Counted from the stretch's first letter, positions 46,013-53,997 are shown. The stretch: DNA of 64,000 nucleotides from CAWJFP01 sp963842155 (GCA_963842155.1 CAWJFP010000038.1:1-64000); one strand, 5' to 3'. Notes: generated from the letters alone by a model not told the origin. Numbers and translations are program-made.

Positions 46013-47356
46013 ATGAACCAAGCGGAGACGGACCTCGATTTGCTGGCGACGCTGCTCGCCAAGGCGAAGCGTGCGGGCGCCGACGAGGCCGACGCGCTCC
46101 ATGTCTCGAGCGCCGCCTTGAGCCATTCCCAGCGCCTCGGCAGGGTCGAGAAGCTCGAGCGCGCGGAGAACCAGGACCTCGGCCTGCGCGTGCTGATCGG
46201 CCGGCGCCAGGCCGTCGTCTCCTCCTCCGACCGCGATCCGCGCGCGCTCGAGGCGCTCGTCGAGCGGGCCATCGCCATGGCGCGGGCGGTGCCCGACGAT
46301 CCCTATTGCGGGCTGGCCCCCGAGGAGCGCATCGCGCACGAGATTCCGGCGCTCGATATTTTCGATCCGAGCGAGCCCGCGCCCGCGAGCCTGATCGAGG
46401 CGGCGCGGCGTTGCGAGGAGGCGGCGCTCGCCGTTCCCGGCATCACCAATTCCGAGGGCGCCGAGGCGAGCTGGTCGCTCACCCGCGTGGCGCTCGCCGC
46501 GAGCAACGGCTTCGCCGGGACCTACCGCATGTCGCGCCATGGCGTGGCGGTCGCGGTCGTGGCGGGCGAGGGCACGGGCATGGAGCGCGACTATGATTTC
46601 GCCTCCGCCGTGCATGGCGCGGACCTCGATCCGCCCGAAGAGGTCGGCCGACGCGCAGGCGAGAAAGCGGTGCGGCGGCTCAAGCCGCGCAAGGTCAAGA
46701 CCACCAAGGTTCCGATCCTCTACGACCCGCGCGTCTCGAACTCGCTGCTGGGCCATCTCGCTGGCGCCATCAACGGCGGCGCCATCGCGCGCGGCACGAG
46801 CTTCCTCAAGGACAGCATGGGACAGCGTATCTTCCCCGTAGGCGCGCGGGTGATCGACGATCCCTTGCGCGCGCGGGGCCTGCGCTCCCGGCCCTTCGAC
46901 GGCGAGGGAGTGGCGACGGCGCGACGCGCGGTGGTCGAGGACGGCGTGCTGCAGACCTGGCTGCTCAATTCGCGCTCGGCTCGCCAGCTCGGCCTTGCCA
47001 CGACGGGCCATGCCTCGCGCGGCACCTCGAGCCCGCCCTCGCCCGCGCCGACCAACCTCTATCTGGAGCCGGGCAGCCTTTCGCGCGAGGCGCTGATCGC
47101 CGAGACGGGCACGGGCTTCTACGTGACCGAACTCATCGGCTTCGGCATCAACGGCGTCACCGGCGATTACAGCCGCGGCGCCGCGGGCTTCTGGATCGAG
47201 GGCGGCGCGCTCGCTTTTCCGGTGAGCGAGGTCACCATCGCGGGCAACCTCAAACAGATGTTCATGGGCTTCACGGCGGCGGACGATCTCGATTTCCGCT
47301 ACGGCACCGACGCGCCCACCTTGCGCGTGGAGGGCATGACCATCGCGGGCGCTTAG
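46013..47356 (+). CDS. tldE: TldE/PmbA-family metalloprotease subunit
   Basis: 447 aa. Partner of TldD in the heterodimeric metalloprotease that degrades unfolded peptides and matures antibiotic peptides. Features of TldE: SHSQRLGRVEKLERAENQDLGLRVLIG, GIDFAS-type VHGADLDPPEEVG, and C-terminal GVTGDYSRGAAGFWIEGGALAFPVSEVTIAGNLKQMF. It lacks the HExxxH of TldD, as expected for TldE. A tldD gene lies on the opposite strand at 61739-63187, so both subunits are in this window but not co-transcribed. Stop overlaps the convergent DUF302 gene. Confidence 0.93.
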   Translation: MNQAETDLDLLATLLAKAKRAGADEADALHVSSAALSHSQRLGRVEKLERAENQDLGLRVLIGRRQAVVSSSDRDPRALEALVERAIAMARAVPDDPYCGLAPEERIAHEIPALDIFDPSEPAPASLIEAARRCEEAALAVPGITNSEGAEASWSLTRVALAASNGFAGTYRMSRHGVAVAVVAGEGTGMERDYDFASAVHGADLDPPEEVGRRAGEKAVRRLKPRKVKTTKVPILYDPRVSNSLLGHLAGAINGGAIARGTSFLKDSMGQRIFPVGARVIDDPLRARGLRSRPFDGEGVATARRAVVEDGVLQTWLLNSRSARQLGLATTGHASRGTSSPPSPAPTNLYLEPGSLSREALIAETGTGFYVTELIGFGINGVTGDYSRGAAGFWIEGGALAFPVSEVTIAGNLKQMFMGFTAADDLDFRYGTDAPTLRVEGMTIAGA

Positions 47357-47820
47357 GGCTTCACCGCCTCGTCGGTCGCCTGGTCGAGCAGGTCGCTCAT
47401 ATGCTGGACGGCGACGGGCTGGTTGGTGATGTTGTAGATCTGCGCGAGCCGGTCGGGCGCGGGGTAGGTGAGATAGACGCCGCCGTTGGTGTCCTCCCAG
47501 GCGAGCGCCTTGAGCGGCAGGTCGAGCCCGACGCGCCGCTCGCTCTTGATCATCGCCGCGTCGAAATCGGCACAGGAGAAAATGAGCAGCTCGGTCGCCG
47601 GCACATGTTCGCCCCCTTTGCGCGCGATGGCGCGCTCGTCGAGCCGCGCGGTGACGGCGCAACCCTTGCCCTTGAGGGCCTCCTCGAGCCGGTCGAGGGT
47701 CTGGGTCACGTCGTAGGGGCTCTTCTTGGTGACGAGGCCCGGCGGCAAGGCCATGGCTGCGCCCGCGGCGAGCAGCAAGGCCAGGGAAATCAGGATCGCC
47801 GGGGCAAGAGGAGCGCGCAT
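47353..47820 (-). CDS. Secreted DUF302-family protein
   Basis: 155 aa from ATG 47820 (MRAPLAPAILISLALLLAAGAAMA), which gives a clean signal peptide; longer in-frame starts would cross into the transposon. DUF302 fold: VTKKSPYDVTQTLDRLEEALKGKGCAVTARLDERAIARKGGEHVPATELLIFSCADF and the C-terminal LALKALAWEDTNGGVYLTYPAPDRLAQIYNI. Function unknown; proteins of this family are periplasmic and often found near respiratory or redox genes. Its upstream region is interrupted by the transposon whose end is at about 47873. Confidence 0.85.
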   Translation of the reverse strand: MRAPLAPAILISLALLLAAGAAMALPPGLVTKKSPYDVTQTLDRLEEALKGKGCAVTARLDERAIARKGGEHVPATELLIFSCADFDAAMIKSERRVGLDLPLKALAWEDTNGGVYLTYPAPDRLAQIYNITNQPVAVQHMSDLLDQATDEAVKP

Positions 47821-47864
47821 GGGCGCTAGTTGTAAGGCCGGGCGGCGGGCTCGCGCAATCGCTG

Positions 47865-47873
47865 TTGACATCG
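47865..47873 (+). repeat. Target-site duplication, left copy
   Basis: TTGACATCG immediately outside the left inverted repeat; identical 9 bases at 51840-51848 immediately outside the right one. Confidence 0.8.
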
Positions 47874-47895
47874 GGGAATTATCACCTTGACATAG
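47874..47895 (+). repeat. Left terminal inverted repeat
   Basis: 22 bp, perfect complement to 51818-51839; contains a TTGACA that serves as a likely -35 of the transposase promoter. Confidence 0.9.
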
Positions 47896-47915
47896 TACGC
47901 GCAATATGCTGTAAT
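47887..47915 (+). promoter_or_regulatory. Transposase promoter
   Basis: TTGACA (47887-47892), 17-nt spacer, TGTAAT (47910-47915). The -35 lies inside the terminal repeat and the transposase starts 24 nt downstream. Confidence 0.65.
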
Positions 47916-47938
47916 CGGCCTCGTCATTGGAGGCCGCC

Positions 47939-48892
47939 ATGTCAAAAGCCATTTTGTCCAACCCCATCTTCCACGACGAAACCAAGGCCCGCGAATGGCT
48001 GGAGGCTCGGATTTGGAAGCATGGCCGCTTCTGCCCTCATTGCGGTGCCGTGGATCAGTCTACACTTATGAAGGGCAAGAGCCATCGCCCAGGCCTGTAT
48101 CAATGCAATCTCTGCCGCGAGCCGTTCACGGTCACGGTCGGCACATTATACGAGCGCAGCAAAATCCCGCTCCATAAATGGCTTGCCGCTACGCATCTTC
48201 TGATGGCTGGCAAGAAGGGCATCAGTGCGCTTGAAATCGGCCGCATGCTCGGCATCTCGAAAAAGTCGAGCTGGTTTCTCATGCACCGTATCCGCGAGTT
48301 GCTGCCGCCGAAGATGTTTGAACCCATGGGCGGGGAAGGCAAGGCCGTCGAGGGCGATGCTGCCTACATCGGCGGCAAAGAGAAAAACAAGCATCGCAAC
48401 AAGCGCAAACATGCTGGCAATACGGGCAAGGAAATCGTGTACGCCCTGGTCGAGCGCAAGGGGCAGGTCCGCTCGCAGCATGTCCCGGAAGTCAGCGCCA
48501 AGACGCTACGCCCGATCCTTATGGCACAACTGGATCAAGGCTCATTCTTCGTGACGGATGATGCGGGAGAGAACCGCAGCCTACGTGGCCTTTTCCCGAA
48601 GCATGAGACGATCAATCACGCCATCGGCGAGTACGTTCGTGGCGAAGCGCATACGAACACCGTCGAGGGGTATTTCAGCATCCTCAAGCGCGGGATCACA
48701 GGAACCTATCATCACGTCAGCCAGCAACACCTCAAGCGCTACCTCGCGGAATTCGACTACCGCTATAACGAGCGCGAGGGACTTGGCGTGAGCGATGCCG
48801 AGCGCATGGAAAAGTCCGTGCAAGGGATCGTCGGACGCCGCCTCACCTATCGGCGGGCTCGTGGCGAGCAAAGAAACCGCGATCAGGCGTAA
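47939..48892 (+). CDS. IS1595-family (ISXO2-like) transposase
   Basis: 317 aa from ATG 47939, GGAGG 5 nt upstream. N-terminal zinc ribbon (CPHC ... CNLC), an HTH (LEIGRMLGISKKSSWFLMHRIREL) and an ISXO2-like DDE-type catalytic domain with GDAAYIGGKEKNKHRNKR, VTDDAGENRSLRGLF, and VEGYFSILKRGITGTYHHVSQQHLKRYLAEFDYRYNERE. These are the usual D-D-E-type signatures of IS1595. Complete, so the element may be active. Confidence 0.92.
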   Translation: MSKAILSNPIFHDETKAREWLEARIWKHGRFCPHCGAVDQSTLMKGKSHRPGLYQCNLCREPFTVTVGTLYERSKIPLHKWLAATHLLMAGKKGISALEIGRMLGISKKSSWFLMHRIRELLPPKMFEPMGGEGKAVEGDAAYIGGKEKNKHRNKRKHAGNTGKEIVYALVERKGQVRSQHVPEVSAKTLRPILMAQLDQGSFFVTDDAGENRSLRGLFPKHETINHAIGEYVRGEAHTNTVEGYFSILKRGITGTYHHVSQQHLKRYLAEFDYRYNEREGLGVSDAERMEKSVQGIVGRRLTYRRARGEQRNRDQA

Positions 48893-49108
48893 GCCAGCCG
48901 CGCCTCGAAAGTGGCGCGAGCCGGAAGACGAAAGGCAAATGGCATTCGAGTTTATGAGCGGCGCGCCGTAGTTGCGCGCGTTGCTCGTGCCATATTGAAG
49001 GAATGAAATAGGATGCTATGCTCTGCATATATAGGATGAATAACGAACCAATACTGCAATTATCTGGCGATATCTTTAGAAACAATATCAATGACTTAGG
49101 TTATTAAC

Positions 49109-49136
49109 TTGGCGGTAATAGCAAAACGACTATAAT
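49109..49136 (+). promoter_or_regulatory. Promoter of the passenger operon
   Basis: TTGGCG (49109-49114), 16-nt spacer and a perfect TATAAT (49131-49136). A perfect palindrome GTCAAAAA-AC-TTTTTGAC (49143-49160) stands between the -10 and the first gene, a possible operator. Confidence 0.6.
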
Positions 49137-49179
49137 ACGCACGTCAAAAAACTTTTTGACGCAACGGGAGGACCATCCT

Positions 49180-49371
49180 GTGACACTCGACAGTGAGCGG
49201 ACACAGCGAATTCTGGACGAGGCGTTCGCCAAATTCAAGAGCGACCATCCGGAGGTAGCGCACGCGATCGAATCTATGAACATGTCCTACGCAGAATATC
49301 TACGCATTCTTTCCGGGCTCTCTTCTGATATTCAAACCACAGCCGGGAGTGCGCAGACGCCGCCGTGCTAA
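49180..49371 (+). CDS. Small hypothetical passenger protein
   Basis: 63 aa from GTG 49180 (MTLDSERTQRILDEAFAKF), with GGGAGG 8 nt upstream. Mostly helical, acidic; HAIESMNMSYAEYLRILSGL. No family recognised. Immediately upstream of the protease-like gene (10 nt gap) and likely in the same operon. Confidence 0.6.
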   Translation: MTLDSERTQRILDEAFAKFKSDHPEVAHAIESMNMSYAEYLRILSGLSSDIQTTAGSAQTPPC

Positions 49372-49381
49372 CATTCTGCGA

Positions 49382-50494
49382 ATGAGGGGCAAGTGGCATC
49401 GGTTTGGAACTCGATTCTCACCCGAATTCAACAATGCTGCTCAAATCCCCCGGGCGCCAGGTTCGCGTGCGTTTTGGGCCGATATTGTTGAATCAAGAAT
49501 AAAGAATGTCCATACATTGAGCGGCGTCCCGCTCATCATCTACGCCTCGGCATGCACGGCGCCGGCCGGAAAGGCGCCTCCCGAGCTACTTCAAATAGAC
49601 CCGTCAGACAAAATTGGGTTCCACAGCATGCTTGAGGACATTGATGGTCCCAAGCTTGATATCTTAATCCATAGCCCCGGCGGATTTGCCGAAGCGGCTG
49701 AATCAATCATAGAGGAAATTCGTCACAAGTTTGGGTATGTGCGCTTCATCATCCCTTCTTATGCGAAGAGCGCCGCGACAATGATGGTTATGTCGGGCGA
49801 TGAAATCCTAATGGATGAAGACGCCGAACTTGGCCCTATTGACCCACAGATGTACACCAGAAACGGCGTTACCCCGGCGCAGGCGATCAAACAGCAATTT
49901 GAGAAGGCGGCAGAGGAAATATTTAAAGACCCGCGCATGGGACAGGTCTGGTTCCCTATTCTTCAACTACTTGGTCCTGGGCTGCTAGCGCAATGTGATA
50001 ATGCTTCCGCGCTGTCAAATAACCTCGTCCGCGATTGGCTGTCAAAATATATGTTCCGAACACTCGCGGATGGTCCCGCCAAAGCCGATAGCATCGCTAC
50101 CTATTTATCGAACCATGGCGCATTCAAGTCGCATGCGCGTCGAGTTAAGCTTGAAGACTTACGGACGTATGACCTGGCGGTCAAAAATTTACGGGATGAG
50201 CCCATATTTTACAGGGCAGTCTGGGAACTCTATTGTGCAATTGATATTCTATTGGGCAACACGCCTATATTTAAGGTCTTTTATAATTCTGCGAATGTTG
50301 CGATGGTGAGACAGCAACAACAACAAGGCGGGTTACAAATATCTTTGCCGATGCTCCCACAAATGATACCGAGACAGGTCGTCCCCGGGCCGGTTGTGCC
50401 GCAGCCTGTAGTCGTGCAGACTCAAGCGCCGCCTCCGTGGTTGACCCGTTTCAAAAATTGGCTTAGGCGCCTCGTCGAGCGGTTCCCCGGCTAG
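49382..50494 (+). CDS. SDH-type (SppA/ClpP-fold) serine protease-like protein
   Basis: 370 aa from ATG 49382. Central serine-dehydrogenase-proteinase/S49-like core: ILIHSPGGFAEAAESIIEEI, IPSYAKSAATMMVMSGDEILMDEDAELGPIDPQ, with the Ser in the KSAATM segment being the likely nucleophile. The flanks include a C-terminal Pro/Gln-rich linker (PQMIPRQVVPGPVVPQPVV) and a basic end (WLTRFKNWLRRLVERF), so it may bind membrane or partner. Part of the passenger module. Function inside an IS is unknown; comparable proteins in mobile DNA are often tied to stress or defence, but this is inference. Confidence 0.75.
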   Translation: MRGKWHRFGTRFSPEFNNAAQIPRAPGSRAFWADIVESRIKNVHTLSGVPLIIYASACTAPAGKAPPELLQIDPSDKIGFHSMLEDIDGPKLDILIHSPGGFAEAAESIIEEIRHKFGYVRFIIPSYAKSAATMMVMSGDEILMDEDAELGPIDPQMYTRNGVTPAQAIKQQFEKAAEEIFKDPRMGQVWFPILQLLGPGLLAQCDNASALSNNLVRDWLSKYMFRTLADGPAKADSIATYLSNHGAFKSHARRVKLEDLRTYDLAVKNLRDEPIFYRAVWELYCAIDILLGNTPIFKVFYNSANVAMVRQQQQQGGLQISLPMLPQMIPRQVVPGPVVPQPVVVQTQAPPPWLTRFKNWLRRLVERFPG

Positions 50495-50546
50495 CTAGTT
50501 GCGTCATGGCCAGCGTTAAGCTACGCGACCTGGGCGTGGCGGTCGC

Positions 50547-50723
50547 TTAAATTCGTGGGTTGGCCTTGTGGACGCGACCCTTTCTAGGCGTCCGTTTTTT
50601 TGCTTCCCGATGTATCGCCGGGGTTTTGACGGCAATATCCACGGCGGCCTCAAACCGCTCCCAATGATCATGGCGCACCTCTAGCGTCTGTGCTTTCGGG
50701 CTGCGAGTGTTAGCTTTGACCAT
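50547..50723 (-). CDS. Small basic hypothetical passenger protein
   Basis: 58 aa (MVKANTRSPKAQTLEVRHD...). Start ATG 50723 with GGGGAAGG upstream; it begins 27 nt after the stop of the HEPN-like gene on the same strand, so the two probably form an operon. Highly basic C-terminus (KKRTPRKGRVHKANPR). Could bind RNA/DNA or act as a partner. Not previously in the annotation because it is short. Confidence 0.5.
   Translation of the reverse strand: MVKANTRSPKAQTLEVRHDHWERFEAAVDIAVKTPAIHREAKKRTPRKGRVHKANPRI
50570..50601 (+). terminator. Rho-independent terminator of the protease-like gene
   Basis: GGACGC - 12-nt loop - GCGTCC followed by G and seven T. 75 nt past the stop. It overlaps the 58-aa gene on the other strand. 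Confidence 0.55.
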
Positions 50724-50750
50724 TGCCTTCCCCGTTGCTAGTGCTGCCGC

Positions 50751-51725
50751 TTAGGACGGCGGAACTAGGCCGCCCAATAGGCTAACAAGTGGGTTAGCCG
50801 CCTCCTCTTTTGCTCGTAACTCGTCTGCCATCGCAATGATCAAACTCTCCCCATTATCGAAGAGCATGCGTGCATCGCTCTCGCTCAAGATAACGCGTGG
50901 GTGCATGATCGGATTACGATAATCGTCTTTCATTTGGCGCAACTCGGCCAAAGTTTTCGCTGTCGGTCCTATACTAGCACCATCACTTACAATTCCTTCT
51001 AGTTCTTGCACATAGTCATTCCACGAATTAAGCGTCGCGTTGTCTTGCTGTGCCGCAAATTTTCGCCAATATACTTCCATTGTGCCCTCGACGGCGCGCG
51101 CCACGTGAAAGCCTGAGGCAGACAGTAAATTAAACGCCAGGCAGCGCCCAGCGTTTCTCCAATCTTGTTTTGTTTTATCTGGAATGTGAGCGCGGATAGC
51201 TAGAGGAAACGATTCGTCAGCTGAATCTATAAGGGCCGGTGTCGAATAAATTCCTCGACGCGGTACGAAATACACCGCCGCTTCGCGCATTTCCGCACCA
51301 AAGATGATCTCGAACCGCGAGAGAGCGCCGCGGTATCCTGTAAACTTATATTCTGGAATAGTAGCCTGTTGCCCATCAGTCGGAAAACTCCAAACACGCT
51401 TCCCCTCATCGTCCACTTTTGTGAAATGCTCATCAATGATGTTTTGAATTGAATCCTTCACGCCCTGGGCAGCTTCGCGCGAGACCCCCAGAGGCAGCGG
51501 ATCGCCCGCAAGCAACTTATCAATTTGACCATTCGCATGAAGAATTTCGAAAAAGGCCGTGCGCGCATCAACGTCGCCCAAAAGTAGCGCAACCTCTTTT
51601 AAGGCCTGCGCTAGCTGGTAGATCGAAAATTGGTTGATTCGTTCCACTTGCGCCTCTCCAGCGCAACATACCACAGAGTGGGCCGCACCCGTGATAATTG
51701 AATGTGTAGCAATTTTCTTTCGCAT
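50751..51725 (-). CDS. HEPN-like hypothetical protein
   Basis: 324 aa from ATG 51725 (GAGAGAGGGAAA upstream); GTG 51647 (VERINQFSIYQLAQ) is an alternative. All-alpha C-terminal part with LRQMKDDYRNPIMHPRVILSESDARMLFDNGESLIIAMADEL. RNPIMH has the Rx4H spacing of HEPN nuclease domains. The N-terminal part shows no known motif. HEPN proteins are commonly RNases in toxin-antitoxin or abortive-infection systems; here this is only suggested by one motif. Confidence 0.6.
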   Translation of the reverse strand: MRKKIATHSIITGAAHSVVCCAGEAQVERINQFSIYQLAQALKEVALLLGDVDARTAFFEILHANGQIDKLLAGDPLPLGVSREAAQGVKDSIQNIIDEHFTKVDDEGKRVWSFPTDGQQATIPEYKFTGYRGALSRFEIIFGAEMREAAVYFVPRRGIYSTPALIDSADESFPLAIRAHIPDKTKQDWRNAGRCLAFNLLSASGFHVARAVEGTMEVYWRKFAAQQDNATLNSWNDYVQELEGIVSDGASIGPTAKTLAELRQMKDDYRNPIMHPRVILSESDARMLFDNGESLIIAMADELRAKEEAANPLVSLLGGLVPPS

Positions 51726-51817
51726 TTTCCCTCTCTCGGGGAATCGCCTCCTTGGCTTTAGCTAATCTATGGTAGCGTGGCGTTCGCAATGCCTTTACAC
51801 GCTACCAGTAGATCATG

Positions 51818-51839
51818 CTATGTCAAGGTGATAATTCCC
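51818..51839 (-). repeat. Right terminal inverted repeat
   Basis: Perfect 22-bp complement of 47874-47895. TTGACA within it points inward toward the HEPN-like gene and could be part of its promoter. Confidence 0.9.
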
Positions 51840-51848
51840 TTGACATCG
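51840..51848 (+). repeat. Target-site duplication, right copy
   Basis: TTGACATCG, same as 47865-47873. Confidence 0.8.
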
Positions 51849-51919
51849 CGGGGCGCCGCGATAAGGCTCCGGCGCCAAGGGAAAGGCCCAGGGAAGGACC
51901 ATGAGCAAGGGAAAGCGTC

Positions 51920-52822
51920 GTGGTGGATGACAGCGTGATCGCCGCGGCCGACCGGGCCGCGCGCATCTGGCGAAGCGGCACGAACGAGCCCATCCCCGTC
52001 GGCAGCGAGGCCCATAAGCGTCTCTTCTGCCGCATGCTGCTCGACACTCATAACCCCTACAAGCCGGCGGTGATCGACTGGCCGCCGCTCAAGCCCGACG
52101 AGCAGGCGCGGCTCACGGGGCTGCCCATCTGGGACATGGCGGTGGCGACGGAGGGGCGCGCGCGCATCCGCGTGCTGTCCTACGCCGCGCGCATCGCCGA
52201 TCCGCTGCTCAAGCAGGCGGTCGAGCTCGACGGCTTCGAGGAGGGGCGCCACAAGGAGGTGCTGGGCAATCTCGTCCAGGCTTACGGCATCACGTTGGCG
52301 CCCGAGGCGCCCTATCCACCGCCGCGCGATGCCGAATGGGCCTTCATGGTCACGGGCTACAGCGAATGCGTGGATAGTTTCTTCGCCTTCGGCCTGTTCG
52401 AGCTGGCCCGGCGCTCGGGCTATTTCCCGCCCGAGCTCGTTGACACTTTCGAGCCCGTGATGCAGGAGGAGTGCCGCCATATCCTCTTCTTCGTCAATTG
52501 GGCGGCCTGGCACCGGCGCAACCTCAGCTGGCCGCGCCGGCTCTGGTTCGATATTCGCCGGGTCGGCGTCTTCATCCGCCTCGTCAAGGAGCGCATCAAT
52601 CTCGCGCGCGGCGGCGAGGACAACAATTTCACCGTCACCGGCCATCAATCGATGGATATCGACATCGATGCGGGCGGGCTCATGCGCACCTGCCTCGCCG
52701 AGAACGACCGGCGCATGGCGGGCTATGACCCGCGCCTTCTGCGCCCGCAGATCATCCCCCGCCTGGTGCGGCTCGCCCTCCGCCTCCACATGATGCGGCC
52801 GAAGCAAGCCGCGGCGGGGTGA
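51920..52822 (+). CDS. Ferritin-like di-iron protein
   Basis: 300 aa from GTG 51920. Long helices with two E-x-x-R-H-like clusters: VELDGFEEGRHKEVLG (about 94-108) and EPVMQEECRHILFFVNW (about 181-198), which together with earlier and intermediate acidic residues could hold a di-iron site. Homologous proteins are uncharacterised. Close to the right end of the transposon (80 nt), so the insertion may have separated it from its former upstream sequence. Confidence 0.7.
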   Translation: MVDDSVIAAADRAARIWRSGTNEPIPVGSEAHKRLFCRMLLDTHNPYKPAVIDWPPLKPDEQARLTGLPIWDMAVATEGRARIRVLSYAARIADPLLKQAVELDGFEEGRHKEVLGNLVQAYGITLAPEAPYPPPRDAEWAFMVTGYSECVDSFFAFGLFELARRSGYFPPELVDTFEPVMQEECRHILFFVNWAAWHRRNLSWPRRLWFDIRRVGVFIRLVKERINLARGGEDNNFTVTGHQSMDIDIDAGGLMRTCLAENDRRMAGYDPRLLRPQIIPRLVRLALRLHMMRPKQAAAG

Positions 52823-52862
52823 GGGTTTCACGCCGAAGATATGAGTTAAGAGCGCCGCAGCC

Positions 52863-52897
52863 GCGGTTTTGGCGCGCCCGGGAACGCGGAAAACCGC
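52863..52897. terminator. Hairpin between convergent genes
   Basis: GCGGTTTT - 19-nt loop - AAAACCGC between the ferritin-like and NarL-type genes. The A/T part of the stem gives a weak tail in either direction. Confidence 0.45.
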
Positions 52898-52925
52898 ATG
52901 CCTGGCAGCTACGGTTTCGAATCCT

Positions 52926-53558
52926 CTACTCTTCCGAACTCGGGCCGGGGTTCGAGGCATAGTAATAGGCGATGGCCTGCGAGCGGTTGCGGATCGACAG
53001 CTTGTCGTAGAGATTCCGCAAATGGAACTTCACCGTATTGATCGAGATGCCGAGATCCTTGGCCAGCTCGTCGTTGGTGCGCCCGCGCGCCAATGCTGCG
53101 AGCAACGCGCGCTCGCGCTCGGTGAGGCCTTGCAGCGGGTCGGGGCGGAGCTGGCGCACGTCGAGGAAGGGAAAGACCATCTGCCCGCTGCCGACGGCGC
53201 GAATCGTCTCGAGCAGCCGCTCGGCCGGCTCGCTCCGGCTGCAGAAGCCGGCGCCGCCCGCCGCCATCACCTTGCGCGGCAGGTCGGGGTCGCTGCTGCT
53301 GGCATAGACGAGAATGCGCGGCGCGTCCGGCCGCTCGCGGATGAGCTCCAGCACGCGTTGCCCGCCGAGGGTCGGCAGGCCCCAGCCGATGATGGCGACC
53401 TCGACCGAAAGCCGCCCCACCGATTCGAGGAAACGCTCGGCGCTGTTCGCGGTCAAGACCAGGCTGAAGCGCCCGTCCTTCTCCAGAAGCTCCGAGAGGG
53501 CCGAGAGGACGAGGGGGTTCTCGTCGGCAATGGCGACTTCGATCGGTTTTCCTGCCAT
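52926..53558 (-). CDS. NarL/LuxR-type response-regulator-like protein without phospho-acceptor Asp
   Basis: 210 aa from ATG 53558 (MAGKPIEVAIADENPLVLSAL). N-terminal receiver-like domain and C-terminal LuxR-type HTH (GLTERERALLAALARGRTNDELAKDLGISINTVKFHLRNLYDKLSIRNRSQAIAYYY). In the receiver the strand that usually ends in Asp reads EVAIIGWGLPTLGG, so the phospho-acceptor is Gly/Trp, and regulation may be by ligand or protein interaction. It diverges from the serine-cycle operon and could control it. Triplicate repeat sites lie between (53638-53691). Confidence 0.85.
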   Translation of the reverse strand: MAGKPIEVAIADENPLVLSALSELLEKDGRFSLVLTANSAERFLESVGRLSVEVAIIGWGLPTLGGQRVLELIRERPDAPRILVYASSSDPDLPRKVMAAGGAGFCSRSEPAERLLETIRAVGSGQMVFPFLDVRQLRPDPLQGLTERERALLAALARGRTNDELAKDLGISINTVKFHLRNLYDKLSIRNRSQAIAYYYASNPGPSSEE

Positions 53559-53637
53559 AGAATTCGGCACCTATGCGGGGTTTATGCCCTTGAAATGGTC
53601 AATGATTTTTTCTTCCCTATCCTTTAAGGTAAAAATA

Positions 53638-53691
53638 ACCCACCCGTTCGTGTAAGTCCACCCATTCTTACGAGGCGAACCTACCCGTTCG
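53638..53691. promoter_or_regulatory. Three direct repeats upstream of the serine-cycle operon
   Basis: ACCCACCCGTTCG (53638-53650), TCCACCCATTCTT (53657-53669) and ACCTACCCGTTCG (53679-53691). First and third match 12 of 13 and are 41 bp apart, close to four helical turns. Candidate binding sites for the divergent NarL-type regulator. Confidence 0.45.
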
Positions 53692-53832
53692 AAAAACAAC
53701 GCGACGCCATTTCTTCGGGTGTTTCTATTTGTCCGCCGTCGCGGTCGAATGGCAGCGTCGATCGAAGAGCCGGACGATCACAAGTCACGCGCGGATCGAC
53801 GAATTGCATCTCCTGTAGGGAGCATAGCCGCG

Positions 53833-53997
53833 ATGACCAACCTTATGACCTTGCCGAAGCGTCCGCCCGTGCGCAGCCAGAGCCATGGGCAGCAGGCGAA
53901 GCGGGCGGAGCTGCGCCTGGCCGCCGATGCCGTCGCGCCGCTCGATTTCGCTTCCGCCATGCGTCAGGTGGAACGCGAGGTCTACGACCTCTCCTGA
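53833..53997 (+). CDS. Small hypothetical protein ahead of sgaA
   Basis: 54 aa from ATG 53833 (MTNLMTLPKRPPVRSQ). Basic, with a helical C-terminus (DFASAMRQVEREVYDLS). Ends 80 nt before sgaA and could be the first gene of the operon. No family recognised; may be a leader peptide-sized protein. Confidence 0.45.
   Translation: MTNLMTLPKRPPVRSQSHGQQAKRAELRLAADAVAPLDFASAMRQVEREVYDLS

Larger units (their letters stand above)
47874..51839 (+). mobile_element. IS1595-family transposon with passenger genes
   Basis: About 3.97 kb bounded by 22-bp perfect inverted repeats: 47874-47895 on plus and 51818-51839 on minus, each starting GGGAATTATCACCTTGAC. Flanked by a 9-bp direct repeat TTGACATCG (8-bp duplications are usual for IS1595, and the extra G makes it ambiguous by one base). 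Carries a transposase, a 63-aa protein, a serine-protease-like protein, a HEPN-like protein and a 58-aa protein. It sits between DUF302 and ferritin-like genes. The sharp GC drop agrees with recent acquisition. Confidence 0.9.
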
